This document shows positions 11,388-24,939 of a stretch of 64,000 nucleotides of DNA, one piece after another. The stretch covers positions 10,562,468 through 10,626,467 of the forward strand of contig CM046847.1 in assembly GCA_025618425.1 (NCBI GenBank), written 5' to 3'. This DNA comes from Heliocidaris tuberculata. Lineage: Eukaryota > Echinodermata > Echinoidea > Camarodonta > Echinometridae. A model generated the notes under the pieces. That model ran no database searches and was not told the DNA's origin. It saw only the letters and a list, made by a program, of their open reading frames with translations. The position numbers and the translations under genes are program-made. Within the stretch, counting starts at the first letter, position 1; the number at the start of each line of letters is the position of its first letter.

Positions 11388-14300
11388 TTAGTTCCAGTAA
11401 AATGTGCCATAACTCCTGTACTTCATCCATTTTGCAGCCCTAAATTCTGAAGTTGTGTGAGTATGTGATAAATTATTAAAAAAGAATTATCATTGGAAAA
11501 CTTGTACAGATATGAAAAGGACTATAATTGCTTTTAAGTAAGTAATAACAACAATTCGGTTTTTCGACTCGGAAAAAAAATTGCGGTACTTGCGTTGATT
11601 TCTGAATAGCTCCCTCTGCGACAAAAGCTGGATTTTTATTTCTTACAAAGGAGTTATAGAACTTGTGACCTTGAAATATTATATAGGCAGTATCTACAGG
11701 ATGTCTACTAAACCCGTGCAATTATTTCGCGGAATTATGGGTAAGTCTGCAAAAGGGATGAAGTACCTTTAAAGCAGCATATAATTGTATTGAAAGATTT
11801 TCTCTTCTTCGTTTACACAAGTGCATGTAAAACACATTGAAGTTGAAATTAGATAAAAATCGTATGTGACAGAAACAAGCCAGTGGAATTAATGTGATTG
11901 TGGCTACACCAAAAGAATCGTTCACATGATCAGCCAATATGAGGCAGTTTCCAAGGTGATTTAGTTGCTATGACAACTCTGACAGCTTGCTTTTGTATAT
12001 ACCTGAGAACAAACAATATTCTTTACACTGTACAAACAATTTTTTTTTTAAATTCAATATGTTGTAGTCGAGAATTTACTAATATCATATCCTAATCATA
12101 TCCTAATCATATTAAATGAACAATTAAAATGAGTCACTTCACAAAATCTTTGTATTTATGCAAAGGAAAACAAATAAAATTATCAGGAAGGGGTGTGTAT
12201 CTAAAATTAAATTCAAAATGCATATGCCAATGGGGCTATAGAAAAAACATTTTACTAATTTAATTATAAGTATTCAAGAATAGCATTTTAGTTATTTACA
12301 TTTTAAGCAAAAAGCTTTAACTTAAAAGACAGTTGTTTCTTTTCTCAAGAGAATAGTAAGTGATTTTGAGACTGAAGTGTTCATACACTGTAAATGTAGA
12401 CATTACAACCTCATCTAAAATGCATGCTAGGAATAACCAGGGTAACATTTTCCTGCAATGTATGCCACAGGCGTATGTAGTAAGTTGATGGGTAAATGCT
12501 CCATACAAAGTTGCTCGCTTGACAGAATAAAACATCCACACTGCACTCAACAATCATGTTTATTATGGTTAAAAGATTTTGACACCATAACATCCATCGT
12601 CACCTGGAAGAGTTCCTCTACACAGATACATGCCCTTGTAGTCTCATGTGCTGTGACATTTGGAAGGGGGAAATACAACATTTAAGTTGCCATGGTTACG
12701 TTGGGATGAAGTACAGCAGAGAGGAGGGGGGGGGGGAGAAAGGAGGGGGTATTCCCAACCCACCAGTGAGTGGGGGCCAGTCATTTCTTTGCGGCCTTGT
12801 GACTCCCCATCTGTTCCACCCCTCGATGACTCACTAGCCATGCCTGCGCTTTACATTTCATCTCGTGAATTAACCTCAGATGAATTTCCTTGACTTTCAA
12901 CATGTTGCTCAGTGGTGCAGAACTACATTAAGCTGTCTGCTCGAGTTGGATCCCTTCCTTTCTCTCTACAGCCTCATGTGGCCAAGGGTTCCTTCCACAT
13001 ATTTCCTCTGACATTGGATACATGTTGAAGGTTTACACACTCATTAATGCGCTCACGGCCGATCTTGCGGTTAATTTCGACGCAGTCATGCATGCCAGTC
13101 AACTGCTCCAGTCAACGTTGATTGTCAGCACGCAGCAGTTTCCTTGTAAACTCATATAACCAAATGCGTTCAAGCACATGATTTCAAGTTCAATTTGACA
13201 ATGACGCATAAATTCTCATTCTTTGGAGAAAATATTAGTTGACAACAATGGTTCAAATCACGTGGCAGTAACATGACAAAAGAGTCAAGGACCTATCATG
13301 ACTGGAACATGATTAGTCTTTCAATATCAAACAGAGGAATTCATTTCTATCATAAATCTTCAAGATCGGCCATGATTCATGTATTTTACTTACCTTTACT
13401 CACTCAAATAATTTTAAGTACTAAGCTGATTTAGGCCTGCATTACAATGTATCATATTTCTTTAGAATATAATTTTGTTGAATTTATGTGGAGATTTTAA
13501 ATGCATACAGGTGCATGTGAATGGTTTAATAGGGCATGGTGAACAATTACTGAACATGTAGCCTTATGCCTAAATGAGTACCTAACAGGCATAAATTTCA
13601 GGCAATCGAGGGGGGGGGGGGGTACTACTCACACCGAGAAAAATAACCAGCAATATCAAAACAATGTTTTCTTAATAAAATGGGATAAAAGTCAACTTTG
13701 TGTATCTATTTGTTTCTGTTCCTGTGAGTTCACTTAATGTATGCATGCAAATTTTGAGGGGGGGGGGGGGGTACTCACACACCAAGAAGAAAGAAAAGGC
13801 AATATCGAAACAATATCTACTGAATAAAATTGGGATAAAATTCAACTTCATGTATCTATTTGTTGCTGTTTCTATGGGTTCAATTAATATGATGCAAAAT
13901 TCTGGGGGGGGGGAGGGAGGGGGGGAGGGAGGGGGGATGTACTCACACCCCAAGAAGAACGAAATGGGAAGTATCAAACAGTGGGATTTGTCTACTGAAT
14001 AAAATGTGATAAAAGTCAACTTCATGTATCTATTCCATTGCAGTTCCTGTGGGTTTCGTTTGATGCAACTGGACAGGATATGCCCTTTCATGTCCAACCA
14101 TCGGCGATCATGAAATGAAGGACTCGCCCTTCAAACGTCAACAACAGGAGAACATCACTAGTCTACAGCCAATGCTCTCAAAGTAAATTAAGGTCCATCT
14201 AATAATGATAAGTACACCTCTAAATAAAGGTACAAGGTAAAGTAATATCCTCAGATAAAAATGGAGAGTGGTGGTAACACCCATATGATAACAATACCTA

Positions 14301-17300
14301 TAGCATACATGTACTTTAAAATAAAGGTTAAAATTAGGCCAAAACATTTATATTCTGAGGTAAAGATAAGAGTGGTTACATTGTGCTTAGTGAATCTTTC
14401 TTGAAAAAAAATATAATATACATATACTGAGAAAATTTCACAGCCAAAAAGATCATACTTTACCAAGTCAAAAAGAAACAAAAATTACCTCTTCTGTTAT
14501 TTTGTTTTAGAGACTGCATGTAGGCATTATGCTTCATGTCACTTGTCGCAAAATAACCAAAATCTTCCATAAATATCTTTTTGGAGAGAAATTGGTCAGG
14601 GAGCATAGCAATACGAAGTGGCACAAAAAGATACTTCAGGGACTCAAAAGGTATAATTGCTGGTGGCATCGGTGAAATGATAGTTGTAATTTGAAATATA
14701 TGTTAGTGAGAGTTTTGAAATCATTTTAGCCTTATCAAGGTAACCGAGGTATTTTACCAGCTCCATATATTCTACCTCAAAGCCATAAAATTATGATTTC
14801 CAACAATTATGCATTGTGCATTCTGGATGTATCTTTTCATGCAAAGTACATTTTGCTAAGGTACATGTACCTTACAACTTGGGGGGTTTTTTTTTAATAG
14901 TCTATCATGATTATACTAATCCTAGTTATTGGATAGGTGGGACTAGGCATTAAAGGCTACGTACTGACCAGTACAATAACATTTTTAAATAATGGATGAA
15001 AAATTACAAGGGAGCGGAGATTGTTGTATTTTCACCCAAAAAAGAAAAAGGGAAGGAAATAAAATCTAAATATTTATCAGGGCAACAAGTTATTTATAGA
15101 ATTTGACAATTTTAGGGGCAAATCTGATCATTATTTATAATGTGTGCTGAATAGTACATTTCTGAAAAGAAAGTACAGTACTTCACCTTTCAGTTTAAAA
15201 AATATCAACTTTTATTTACAAGTCTTCCTTCGAAAACTACATGTACCATTCAATATTACAAGTTTCAAGCAGAATAACACTAGCTTTGTTTTAGAAGGTG
15301 TTAATCAAGGATTTTGCTTCTTTTATTATTTTTTTTTTGTTACTCTTTCGGGACTCTGTACCTAAACAGTAATGATCAACAACAGTAATGATCAACAATT
15401 ATAATTTAATTAAGTACATGCAGACTATCCCCTCTTACTGCTTACCCTTCAAAAAGTGTGATCAGGTATAGTCTTTTCTTGTATGTGAAAGAAAAAGTCC
15501 CGAGGGCAAAAAAAGGGCCTTAGCGGCAACTTTGTGATTAATCTAGTAATTACACGCTCTCTAAGAAGGACATCCAATAATTTTACTACTTATTTCAATC
15601 CCAAATGGAGGACCCTGGACAAAAACAAAACAAACAAAACAAAAAATAAATAAATATTCATTCAGCCTAGGAACCAGGCTAGTGCTAAAATGTACATGAA
15701 GTACAGGTGTACAGTGTCAAACATCACTGACCCCCTTTCCACTGGATGCATGGGATGCATTATTAACTCATTACTTTTTAGAAGCCCTTTTTCCATCCCT
15801 GGCCCACTCCAGTGAATGGCTCAAACCTCATATAATGTGGACCTCCTTGGTTACATAACACCTATTGAAATCCTAACAACAGTTAACAGTTATTCTTAAC
15901 CCATGTTCAGGGCTCCATTGTCAATTTCAAAGGGGCTCCCAAGAAGGGCCTCCCTTCGTTAATTCCAGGGGATTAGCAAAGCAAATGAACCACATTTTGT
16001 GTGCTGGTGGGGGGGGGGGGGGGGATGGGGTGAGAACTCTTGGATGGATTAACTTCATTCACTGTATTCAACATTCCTTTGTATCTTATTGGTTGTTATT
16101 CTGTGAAGGTACAGTGTATCGCAGATGGGTGGTTTTTACAGGATAAATCCAATGAGCATCAACCAGTTTTAAGTATGGCCAATTCAAGATGACTCTGCAA
16201 TTCCCGGCAAGGATGTCTTGCTACATCAACCAATAAACGCCTTTTTTTCATCAGAAAATTTGTTTGAAAAATCAATAAGTAAATGCTGTAAATGTGATAA
16301 ACAGACCTTACATGTTGTGATATTATAGCTGCTCCAGAGAAGTTGGTGTTCTAAAATCTTGCATTACACAATGACAGAAATCCTTAATTTTTTTTTAATA
16401 GGAAGATCCTAAAAGCATTAGAATATACTAAATTACACAGTACTTGAAGGTTTAACAATAACAAATATTTTAATTATGCAATCTAGCAAAAATTATATAT
16501 ATTGCATAAAAAGTGCCCTTTCATTTAAAACAGATTAATCCCTGTGGTTTTGAAACATGTTTCTAAATCTACTTAAAATCAAAAGTGCAGGTAATGGGAA
16601 TCTGCTAGTTACATTAGTAGATAAATAGTAGGCATTAATAATCATTATATTAGGAACATCAAAACTATTTCCATGGTATTTAACTATATTCCAAATCACA
16701 TGAAATTTTCTTCATTCATTCATGGAAGTCAATTTAGTGCACTTGAGACTTGCATAATGGGATTTAGGGCACACAAAAATTCTACAAATTGTACAATTTA
16801 ATAAATGTAATATCTTTATAATATCCTGTTCATTTTAGTATAAAAAATAGCCAGGGATGATTAAATGTCTACATTTACATTTCATTTTTCATTTCATTTC
16901 ATTTATTTCCACTTCCAACAAATTAAATGCATGAAAGAATGTCCACTTTCTAAAATCATTGCAGTATAGCATAGAACTGTAGCACATGTGGTTTAAACCA
17001 AATGGTGATTAATACACAAATATTTAATATGCTATATGGTACAAATACATTGTTTGTAGATTTCCCCTTCTTAAAGTCATTGATAATATTATTTAGATAG
17101 GTGGTTTCTATTCGTGAGCAAATAAAAAGAGATACATGTGCTTTTTAATGAATGTGATTTTGAGCAAAGTTTTGTCTGTTTCTCTATATTTTGCAGGTTC
17201 AAACAACCCTTCTAGTGCATGATCAACAATTATGAATCAATAATCTATGTAAGGGCTCTTATTCCTTGAAAGATCACATGGTGTAGCCCACTCACGGAAC

Positions 17301-19453
17301 CATCAATATGTGGGGCTATGTCAATTTTGGCGGTGGTCACGACCTCTAAGTTGAAGAGGTCAAAACACCAATATAATCAGCAAAATTTTAAGAAATTCTT
17401 CCTTCTACATTTTAGGATGATAGAATATCTAATTTCATGCCAGATTCTTCAATAGGATCTTTATCATTTTGATCAAGTGAAATTTTCAGGCTGTTTTGGG
17501 CTGGCGATCTTGCTCCTTTCCAGCACACATACATGTATGTGCAAAATATCACACACTTGCTATGAGAGGCAATTCATCGTGGTCTGAAGGTACAAAGTGC
17601 AAGGTTATCTACAATAACTTCGCATATATGTGTGAGTGGGTGTAACCCAGAAAAAAACCAAACCCACATTCAGTTTCTCCACCACGAAAAGTACCGCTGA
17701 TACTTCACTAAATAATCTAAGTCAGTCTGCGATATCACTACAAACTCAAAAGCTTCACAGACGACTCTAAAACAAATTGCAGTTATCAGTTCAAATGAGT
17801 CAATTATTCATATCAACTTTATACAGGAGCATTTACATACATGTAATGTCAACTTTTGCTGTTGGTACTTGTTATAATGGCAATCAGTCAAATTTGACTA
17901 CATGTATTATCACCAACAAATTTTCATTTATTATATGTAGATATAGACCCCTATATAGATTTCATTCACAAATTTTATTTGACTTCTCTCTTTTACAACT
18001 GTTAATTTTTTATTTTTTTTCAATTTAGAGATCTATTATCATTATCATATTTTAAAGATAAATAGTATGTCTATGCCAGGTTAAAGAATCCTGTCAGTTC
18101 TAAATACATCAAATGAGAATATTCAATCCCATCTTATACTTCTATAAAGTTCTATTACCTCCCCTGTCCAAGAACTATGCAAACTATGTGGATAATTTAT
18201 CATTTTTATTAGTTGAGACATTTCGAAGTCTAGAAAGGAAAGTTAAGTAAACATCTTTTGATACTCAATATTTCACAATAAATTTTCACTTTCACTGATT
18301 GTTACAATCGCATACAATTTACAGCAGAAAAGACTAGTAAAGTAGTAACAGTGAGTTAGAATTACGGTGGTTGATCCAGTGTCCGAACACTTTTCAGAAA
18401 ATCAACGATAGCAAATAAAATATCAAACGAATATCTGTCAAACTTACATAATGTATGCTCAAAGTCCTACAGAAAAAGAAGTTGATGGAATTTTAAAAAG
18501 ACAATGTAGATTTAATACGATATTCCCTTCCGAGTGAACCCCTTCCCAACGACGCGGCGTTTTGGTCCCTTGAAAAAGGTACTGTATTTCCGAACGTGTG
18601 AAACCTATGGGAAAAAGACACAACCTTTGTTTCAATAGTGTGGTTTTCATACGCGTAATCCCACGCGTATGAAAACCCATTTTAGGCGCTTAACTTTACA
18701 CGTTCGGTAATACAGTCTGTACGGAATTACAATCCTTGACTATAGGTACATGTATGTCAATATTTAAATATGATTAGATCTAGAAATAGAATATTGATTT
18801 TACTACTTTTTTACACCCTACAACATGTTTATTTCTTGTACCCCTGAACAAAATAAGAAAAAACTTACATTTCCTGTTCATGTTCCAATTCCAGAGGGTC
18901 AACCAGATAAGATATGTTCAACAATTCAAATTTCTACAATGTCACATGGATGACTGAGGTGCTCGGGCATTATTCACCCCCTTCCTCCCTAATCCACACT
19001 CGCTCAGTCTAGTCCCAGAGTATAATTCAAAGCCACGTTCACCCGCGGATCGCTGTGAATATGGCCACTACACATAAGCTGACCTGAGAAGGGAATACGT
19101 TACCAATCAATTACACACACTCACACACACACAAGCAGTAAAGCACTACAGAAACATGAGCAATATCAATACCAACCGAATGTCCATTTTGAACAGTAGA
19201 TTCTAAGGTAGATCTACGCTATGTCCTTTGTTTCGGCCGTGACCTTAGTCCTAACAGTTAGTATCTGAAGCCAAAAAACTCCAACAATCTCTCAGTTTTC
19301 ATCTCAATTCTCTCACTAGCGGGAAGTATGTGAACACTTTTACGGAATTCCGCTTACTTACATTTAGATCAAGTTCGCAAAACGTGTCAAACTCTCTTGT
19401 TCATGTCCAGGGTCCTTTGAAGTCCACCTCCAATCGCCCGCCATGATGTTGGA
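11388..19453 (-). CDS. probable small-protein gene, five exons, function unknown
   Basis: A set of minus-strand segments has good splice sites and joins in phase. Exon 1 runs from about 19453 to 19362 (ends GATCTAAAT, donor GTAAGT). Exon 2 is 18933-18869 (65 nt, begins KFELLNISYL, ends EHEQE plus two bases). Exon 3 is 18466-18448, a 19-nt microexon reading (M)TLSIHY between a strong acceptor and GTAAGT. Exon 4 is 14642-14489 (begins SLKYLFVPLRI, contains FMEDFGYFATSD, ends KQNNRR). Exon 5 is 11446-11388 (EFRAAKWMKYR to TFYWN and TAA). Phases agree from exon 2 to the stop. In exon 1 the only good start, ATGGCGGGCGATTGG (MAGDWRW), is one base out of frame with the end of the exon, which reads EFDTFCELDLN. 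Either a base is missing in the assembly, or the start lies elsewhere, or this is a recent null. The product would be about 125 residues, with no signal peptide or membrane segment that I can see. I do not recognise it. Exons 2 to 5 look real; the gene as a whole is a model. Confidence 0.5.
13600..14070. repeat. three-copy tandem repeat of about 150 bp with poly-G units
   Basis: Three successive units share a G-tract, then TACTCACACC..AAGAA, then AATAAAAT(T)GGGATAAAA, then CAACTT..TGTATCTATT, then a CTGT..TGGGTTC block. They lie in intron 4 of the minus-strand gene model. The G-tracts are at about 13609-13621, 13758-13771 and 13904-13936. Open frames across it are artefacts of the repeat. Confidence 0.8.
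18580..18721. mobile_element. tiny double-hairpin MITE
   Basis: The outer arms ACTGTATTTCCGAACGTG (18581-18598) and CACGTTCGGTAATACAGT (18699-18716) match at 17 of 18 positions. An inner perfect hairpin lies at 18642-18656 (GGTTTTCATACGCGT) and 18663-18677 with a 6-base loop. It sits in intron 2 to 3 of the minus-strand gene model. The class is unknown. Confidence 0.5.
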
Positions 19454-19721
19454 CCGATGACCTCGAAAGTCGACCTTTACTGAAACGCCCTAGCTGGTCA
19501 GAAAATATTCGATCGGGCTTCGACGACACTGATCTTCATGCGTTCCGCTCAAACATTCCTTACTGACCCTCTCTCTTTCTCTTTCTCGCACTCTCCGGCA
19601 ATCTTCATCATCACCGGACGATCGGTCTCAAGTTTACATTATTGGAGGCCGAAGTTAAGAGAAGTGTACTGGTGGACAACGAGTGTGGGCGCTCAAACAC
19701 AATTTTATTTTCAACATGCCT

Positions 19722-20570
19722 AGGAGCCTGACCCGAAATAGTCACCCCATTTTACCCATGGGACTGACCTCTTAAAGTTACTTAACTTAGACCATCTAAG
19801 TCATTGATGAAAAGGTTGTCAGCCTGACCGTAGCCATTGGGTTTAACCCAAAGTCTGGTCGATTTCACCCCCCGGGCTCCCATCCACCAAACTTTGTCAA
19901 TAGGAAGTAATGACTGGACATTACAAAACACACCAAAAAAACAAAAACAAAAACAAAAACAAAAACAAAAAAAGACAAATATTTCCTTCGGGATGTGGTG
20001 TCAGACGGCCCCTAAAACTTGAAGTAAATTTTCCCCTTGAAGCCCAGGGACCAAATTTTGTCGGGATGAAGAGCTGTGGATTTACATTCCAAAATATAAG
20101 AACCGACAAAGTTACCCATCGGGAAGGGGTGTCAGACTCCCTGAAATTTTGGGGGGCAAAACTTTGTTGTCAAAGGGCACTTTGGTTTATTTTTGTTTTT
20201 GTTTTTTGTTTCAGGGGGTCTGACATCTCCTTTCTTATGGACAATTTTGTCAGTTTTTATTTTTTGGATTGTACATCCAAGTGCGCTCTTCTTTCTGACA
20301 AAATTTGGTCACTGGGCTTCAAATGGAAAAAAAAAGTCCGGTATTCCTATAACAAAGTTTGGTGCATTGGGGAGATGGTGTGAAATAGACCCGACTTTGG
20401 GGGTCTAGTTTTTTTTGGGGGGGGGGAGGGGGGGGGGGCTTTGCATGGGGAACTCGACGGCTACGGTCAGGCTGACAACCTTTTCATCAATGACTTTAAT
20501 AGATGGTCTTAGTAACTTTAAGGGGTTAAATCTTATGGGTAGTGGGGTGACTATTTCGGAACAGGCTCCT
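19722..20570. mobile_element. 850-bp element with long inverted ends
   Basis: The left end reads AGGAGCCTG then CGAAATAGTCACCCCA. The right end reads TGGGGTGACTATTTCGGA then CAGGCTCCT (20562-20570). Complementarity continues inward (GACCATCTAAGTCATTGATG on the left against its complement on the right). The interior repeats a loose 'CCAAA(C/T)TTTGTC..GGG' block about five times. The flanks TGCCT and GGCCT hint at a 4-5 bp duplication. Poly-A/C and poly-G tracts interrupt it (19934-19970, 20417-20438). There is no coding sequence. Confidence 0.6.
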
Positions 20571-20782
20571 GGCCTATTATGTGATTATCTTGAATTCGAT
20601 ACAAAACGCAGTTCGATTTAACACATATGTAGGGAAAGACCGATCTCAGTCTGACTCCCGCTTCATAGTATTTACCCCTTTTTTTCCTGACCCCAAAAGG
20701 CAAAAATTCTTGACCCCCCCCCCCTCCCCCGAGTATATTTAGTCAAGGCGGGCTTCCCGTATTTCAAAGGTCTCACTTACAA

Positions 20783-20951
20783 GGGCCGCGGAGCGTTTTT
20801 GAAAGTGGAGGGGGGGGGGGCTGATCTGATTTCACTCATTAATGACAATTTTCGAGCCTTTTTTCCGAGATTTTTTTTAACGTGTCTACTAAAAAAAAGT
20901 GGGGGGCTGCAGCCCCCCAGCCCCCCCCCCCCTCCCCCGGTTCCGCGGCCC
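20783..20951. mobile_element. GC-rich palindromic MITE
   Basis: GGGCCGCGGA at 20783 is mirrored by TCCGCGGCCC ending at 20951. Inside, poly-G (about 20810-20820) and the palindrome GGGGGGCTGCAGCCCCCC (about 20901-20918) form further hairpins. The class is unknown and there is no coding sequence. Confidence 0.5.
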
Positions 20952-22376
20952 ATGACTTAGGCCCTTGTTTGTCCCTCTTTCACGAGAAAATCATTTTATA
21001 AACATTGGAGTATTTTTAAATGAATTTTGAGTGAATAGGTATATCTCATAATAAATACCAATTCTTTTTATGTAGGGTCCCTCAAACTTTATCAAAGTGG
21101 CGGATTCACAGGTTGGCACATGCACCCCCCCCCCCCCACCGCCCTCTTTTCGGCAAAACAATCCTGGCACAACCACTGACACATCCGTTATTATTTTGTG
21201 AGGCAGAATAATATATTTTGGGGCCTGCACAAACTAAAGTACCATAGTAATACCATATATAATTTAACATAATTTAACTGTGACATAATAATCATATTCA
21301 CTCTATTGCCTAAAATAAAATGTTTTCAAATAATCCGCTTTTCTATGTTGTCTCATGATCGCGTGTTCAAAATAAGAAACTTGGCTTACCGTAATTTATT
21401 CCATATAGAACTATACCTATATATTATAGGATAAAGGAAGGGACATGCACAGGGTGGGGGGGGGGGGGTGGTAGGGTTGTAGAGGCGTAGTGGGCGAGTG
21501 TCCCCTATGAATTGCCCTACAGCATGCCCCTCCCAAACATTAGAACCCTTAATGTAGTCTTAGTGATCAGCACTGTCTGTTACATACCTCTGCAACAAAA
21601 TGCTCTATTTAGCTTTTGATTTTCTTTATATATTCTTTTTATGCAATTTCCATCAAAATTTTGACGCATGTACTCAAAAATTGCCTTTTTAGAACCTACC
21701 ATATCGATAAGATGAACAAGACAATTTGACGTATTTCTAAAGTTTTATTATTACATGTGTACGGTACTTGTCATCTGGATTGCACACATCTTTTTTTTTT
21801 TTTTTTTTAATTTAAGGTTGAGTTTTTCTTTATTTCTCTCTTTATTTAAAGCCTGAGCTCTTTTTAAACTTATACGTTATGTAAAAAAGGAATCAAACTA
21901 AAAGCAAGATTAGTGTGTAAAACGATCAAGGGATTACACAAAGAACTGGAATACAATTTTTAAACAAACCAGAAGTGACAAGGGGTCCAACAAATGTCAG
22001 GTGTAACAGTTCTCTTTATATTTTGATACACTTAAACGTGATCATTTGGCACAATATAAGATGGTTTGGGCATCTTGAACTAGATCTGCTGTATACTGAT
22101 ATATAAATCGAACAAATAAGTTATTCATAATTTTTATCCTAATTAACATTCATGAAAAAAAAAATCTTCCTCGAGATGCTGAAACCATGAAGACCTGAGG
22201 CACGTCATCTATATGCTAATAAGCCAGGTTGAAAAGATTCTACATAATCCTATGAAATCCAGTGACGATTTGACATTTTACTTTGTGTGTAACTAGAACG
22301 TGATCTAAATTATAGATATATCGCGCGATTCGCAGATTGTCCTTTACTTCTTCGAAGGAAGAAACCACTATATACA
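20952..22376. other. gene-poor, no gene recognised
   Basis: It holds poly-C and poly-G tracts at about 21125-21137 and 21457-21469 and a poly-T tract at about 21791-21808. No protein-like frame or repeat pair was recognised. Confidence 0.5.
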
Positions 22377-22513
22377 GGGCCCCGTTTCATGAAACTTGCT
22401 TTCACTGACAATTTACAGTAACTGTTATAAGCTACTGAAATCCTTGCATCTGATTGGCTGAGAGCAAATTTGTCGTAAAAATCACTGACAAGACACTTGA
22501 CGAAACGCCCCCA
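22377..22513. mobile_element. short MITE with GGGCCC ends, copy 1
   Basis: It starts GGGCCCCGTTTCATGAAAC and ends GACGAAACGCCCCC, an imperfect inverted pair. The internal block GCTACTGAAATCCTTGCATC followed by TGATTGGCTGA is shared with a second copy at 46424-46573, whose right end is TATGAAATGGGGCCCC. The superfamily is not determined. Confidence 0.65.
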
Positions 22514-22819
22514 GGTACTTCCAGAAAATATAAAAAATTTAGTTTTTCATCCTGACGCATACCGAAATATCCGTCCTGATTAGCGTGTTTTATTTTTCAA
22601 AAAGTCCTTCAACTACTCACAAATATTATTTTCAGATGGGGGAAGGGGGGGGGGGGGAGGTCATCAAACATGCAGGTCAACTTGGGTGGGTATGGTTGCA
22701 GGAGGGGGGATATCATATTTTGTATGCCTCCTTTTGTATTTGTATTTTTTGTTGTTGTTATTGCTATTTCTGCATGCTGCTCGTCAGAGATTTTTCGGAT
22801 CTATGGGCCTTCTTTCGAA
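22514..22819. other. intergenic, nothing recognised
   Basis: G-rich tract at about 22637-22659 and TTG/TGT-rich DNA. No gene. Confidence 0.5.
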
Positions 22820-23209
22820 TAGACCTGTTCACAAAGTTATTCAAATTTATGGATGTTTCTTTCCTGGGGACCTAGTAACGAGGTATTCCATTAACCTGTT
22901 ATTAATGAATGAACTGCAATACTTGGAATCCAGTTTGCATATACATTACTTGTTGCTATGTCTGACAAACCTCTGACAAGCTTTCAGGTTATCAAGAACA
23001 ACCTTTGTTTTGATTCTTTGTAAGTAATTATTTGGTTTTTATTATTATAACTCCATCTACCAGGCATGTTTGTTTTCTATTCTGACCTATCTCTTTAAAT
23101 ATTTTCTTTAAGCGCATAGGGACTTTCTTATGTTAGTGATATGCGCTATATAAGCAACGTTCATTATTAATTTTTTTAAAAGTATGCATAAAATTTGTGA
23201 ACAGGTCTA
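22820..23209 (+). mobile_element. TA-flanked MITE family C, copy 1, with a nested insertion
   Basis: The ends TAGACCTGTTCACAAA and TTTGTGAACAGGTCTA form an inverted repeat flanked by TA (22820-22821, 23208-23209), as in Tc1/mariner-type elements. The copy at 52562-52794 (233 bp) is nearly identical but lacks about 155 bp found here at roughly 23012-23172. That extra piece ends ATGCGCTATATAAGCAACG then ATT-rich sequence, resembling the 3' end of a SINE or LINE. It is therefore a retroposon insertion into the MITE. Confidence 0.75.
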
Positions 23210-24891
23210 TTATGCATGGATTCGCCCTGCTCTGTCGAGCTTCTTTCTCCGACATGTCCAACCTGTTTATACTAGGCCTATCATTCATACAGTAACGCCC
23301 GATTTTTATGGATATTATAGATTTGTATGACGAAGCCCACATATATACAAAACCATCATCATACATCAACATTCATTTTAAAATCAAATGAGCATGCACT
23401 ATAATATTGTTTATAGCCTTCCCAACGCTATAACTTGTCATACAATGATAATAATACACATAAGCATAAAGGGAGATGATGCAAGATTATTGCACCCATC
23501 TGCTTTATAGCAAATGTCATAATAATGGATCAATGGTCGATTCGTATATATTACAGGGATATTTCGCTCGCCCCTCCGAAAAAAAAAACAATTCAGAAAA
23601 TGTACAACGTATAAACAGTAACGCTAAAAAAACAAAAAAAGTTTAAACATTGGGGAAAATTATCACTGCAATGGGGCAATATAATTGTTCTTTTAAGACA
23701 TAAACATTACTTTTCAAAACTTTTTTGGGGGTGGTAATTTTCTCCGTTCTCATTTCTTTCTGTCTTTTCTCTCTTATCTTACAAATGGAAATTTGACATT
23801 TCTGTCAGGAGAAGGTGCCTATTATATTATATACAGCCGACCTTAAGTATATACAATGATTAATCACGTATTTTGCGTGTGATTGTTTTTTGTTATTTGC
23901 ATATAAAGATTAAAAGACCTTTCAGTATGATTCTAATTCTGAAGTAGTAATTGCTAGTTTCTATATAGACTACATGATTACAAACGGACTTTCTCCTAAT
24001 TTAGAATGTGATGTGACACTAGTTATACCGGATTACTTGACGGGCCAGGATGTCATTTACCACTTTACCGTTTTAGGTGCATGGAATAACATAAGATTCA
24101 CAGTAATTATAATCATTACCATTATTTATAAATCTAAAAACAGGAATACCATGCATCCTATAAACAGTTGTAAACTGCTTCGTAGCAGGAAGCCCAGTAG
24201 CCCCGGACAACAATCCCTCAAAAAACATTACCCCAACTTCCATCCGGCTATAATTATAGATGACGAGGTAGTCGTCAGGGAAGTTGTCCTATAGGACAAG
24301 TTTTTTTCGAGGGTTATTGTCTGACCATGTGTATTTGTCGCGGGGGGGGGGGGTAGTTTCAAGCGGTTGTCCGGGATGCGATTTTTTTTTTCCTGTCAAA
24401 AGACGCGTCCGGGATAGTTGTGCATGAGGTAGCTTTCCCGGGATGAATTCAATTTCCTTATCATGCTTAAAGTGTATGCATACATTCTCAGAAGATTATC
24501 ATTTCCATAACTGTACGTTTTTTCAGCAACAAAATTAATGTGTTATAAGTGTAAATGGTACATTTTAATAACAATAATGATTAAAGTATATGACAGAGAA
24601 TTAATGCAGTAACAGATAATTATATTATGTCTTGAGTGATTATCATAAGCGGCATATAGAAAAAGCGTGAAAATCCTCAGAATAGTATGGCACATTATAA
24701 ATGATGTATTTATTATTATTAATATTCTTCTTCAATTAACTCATTATAGAGGCTTTCCACCAGTGAATACACATACACAAAATTGGCGTAAATCATATAT
24801 ATATATATATATATATATGAAGTCAGTAAGGAGGAACAATGAATTTAGCTACGCAAATTATTTCTCTTATTCAATTCAATTGATTTCTCAC

Positions 24892-24939
<48 letters not shown>

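Noticed and set aside
12980..13160. Open segment after a good acceptor (TTTCTCTCTACAG) on the plus strand, about 60 codons
   Set aside because: Two frames are plausible for the acceptor, no upstream exon fits in phase, and no domain is recognised.
15446..15477. 32-nt minus-strand segment KRLYLITLFE with acceptor and GTAAGC donor
   Set aside because: Adding it between exons 3 and 4 of the minus-strand model breaks the phase into exon 4.
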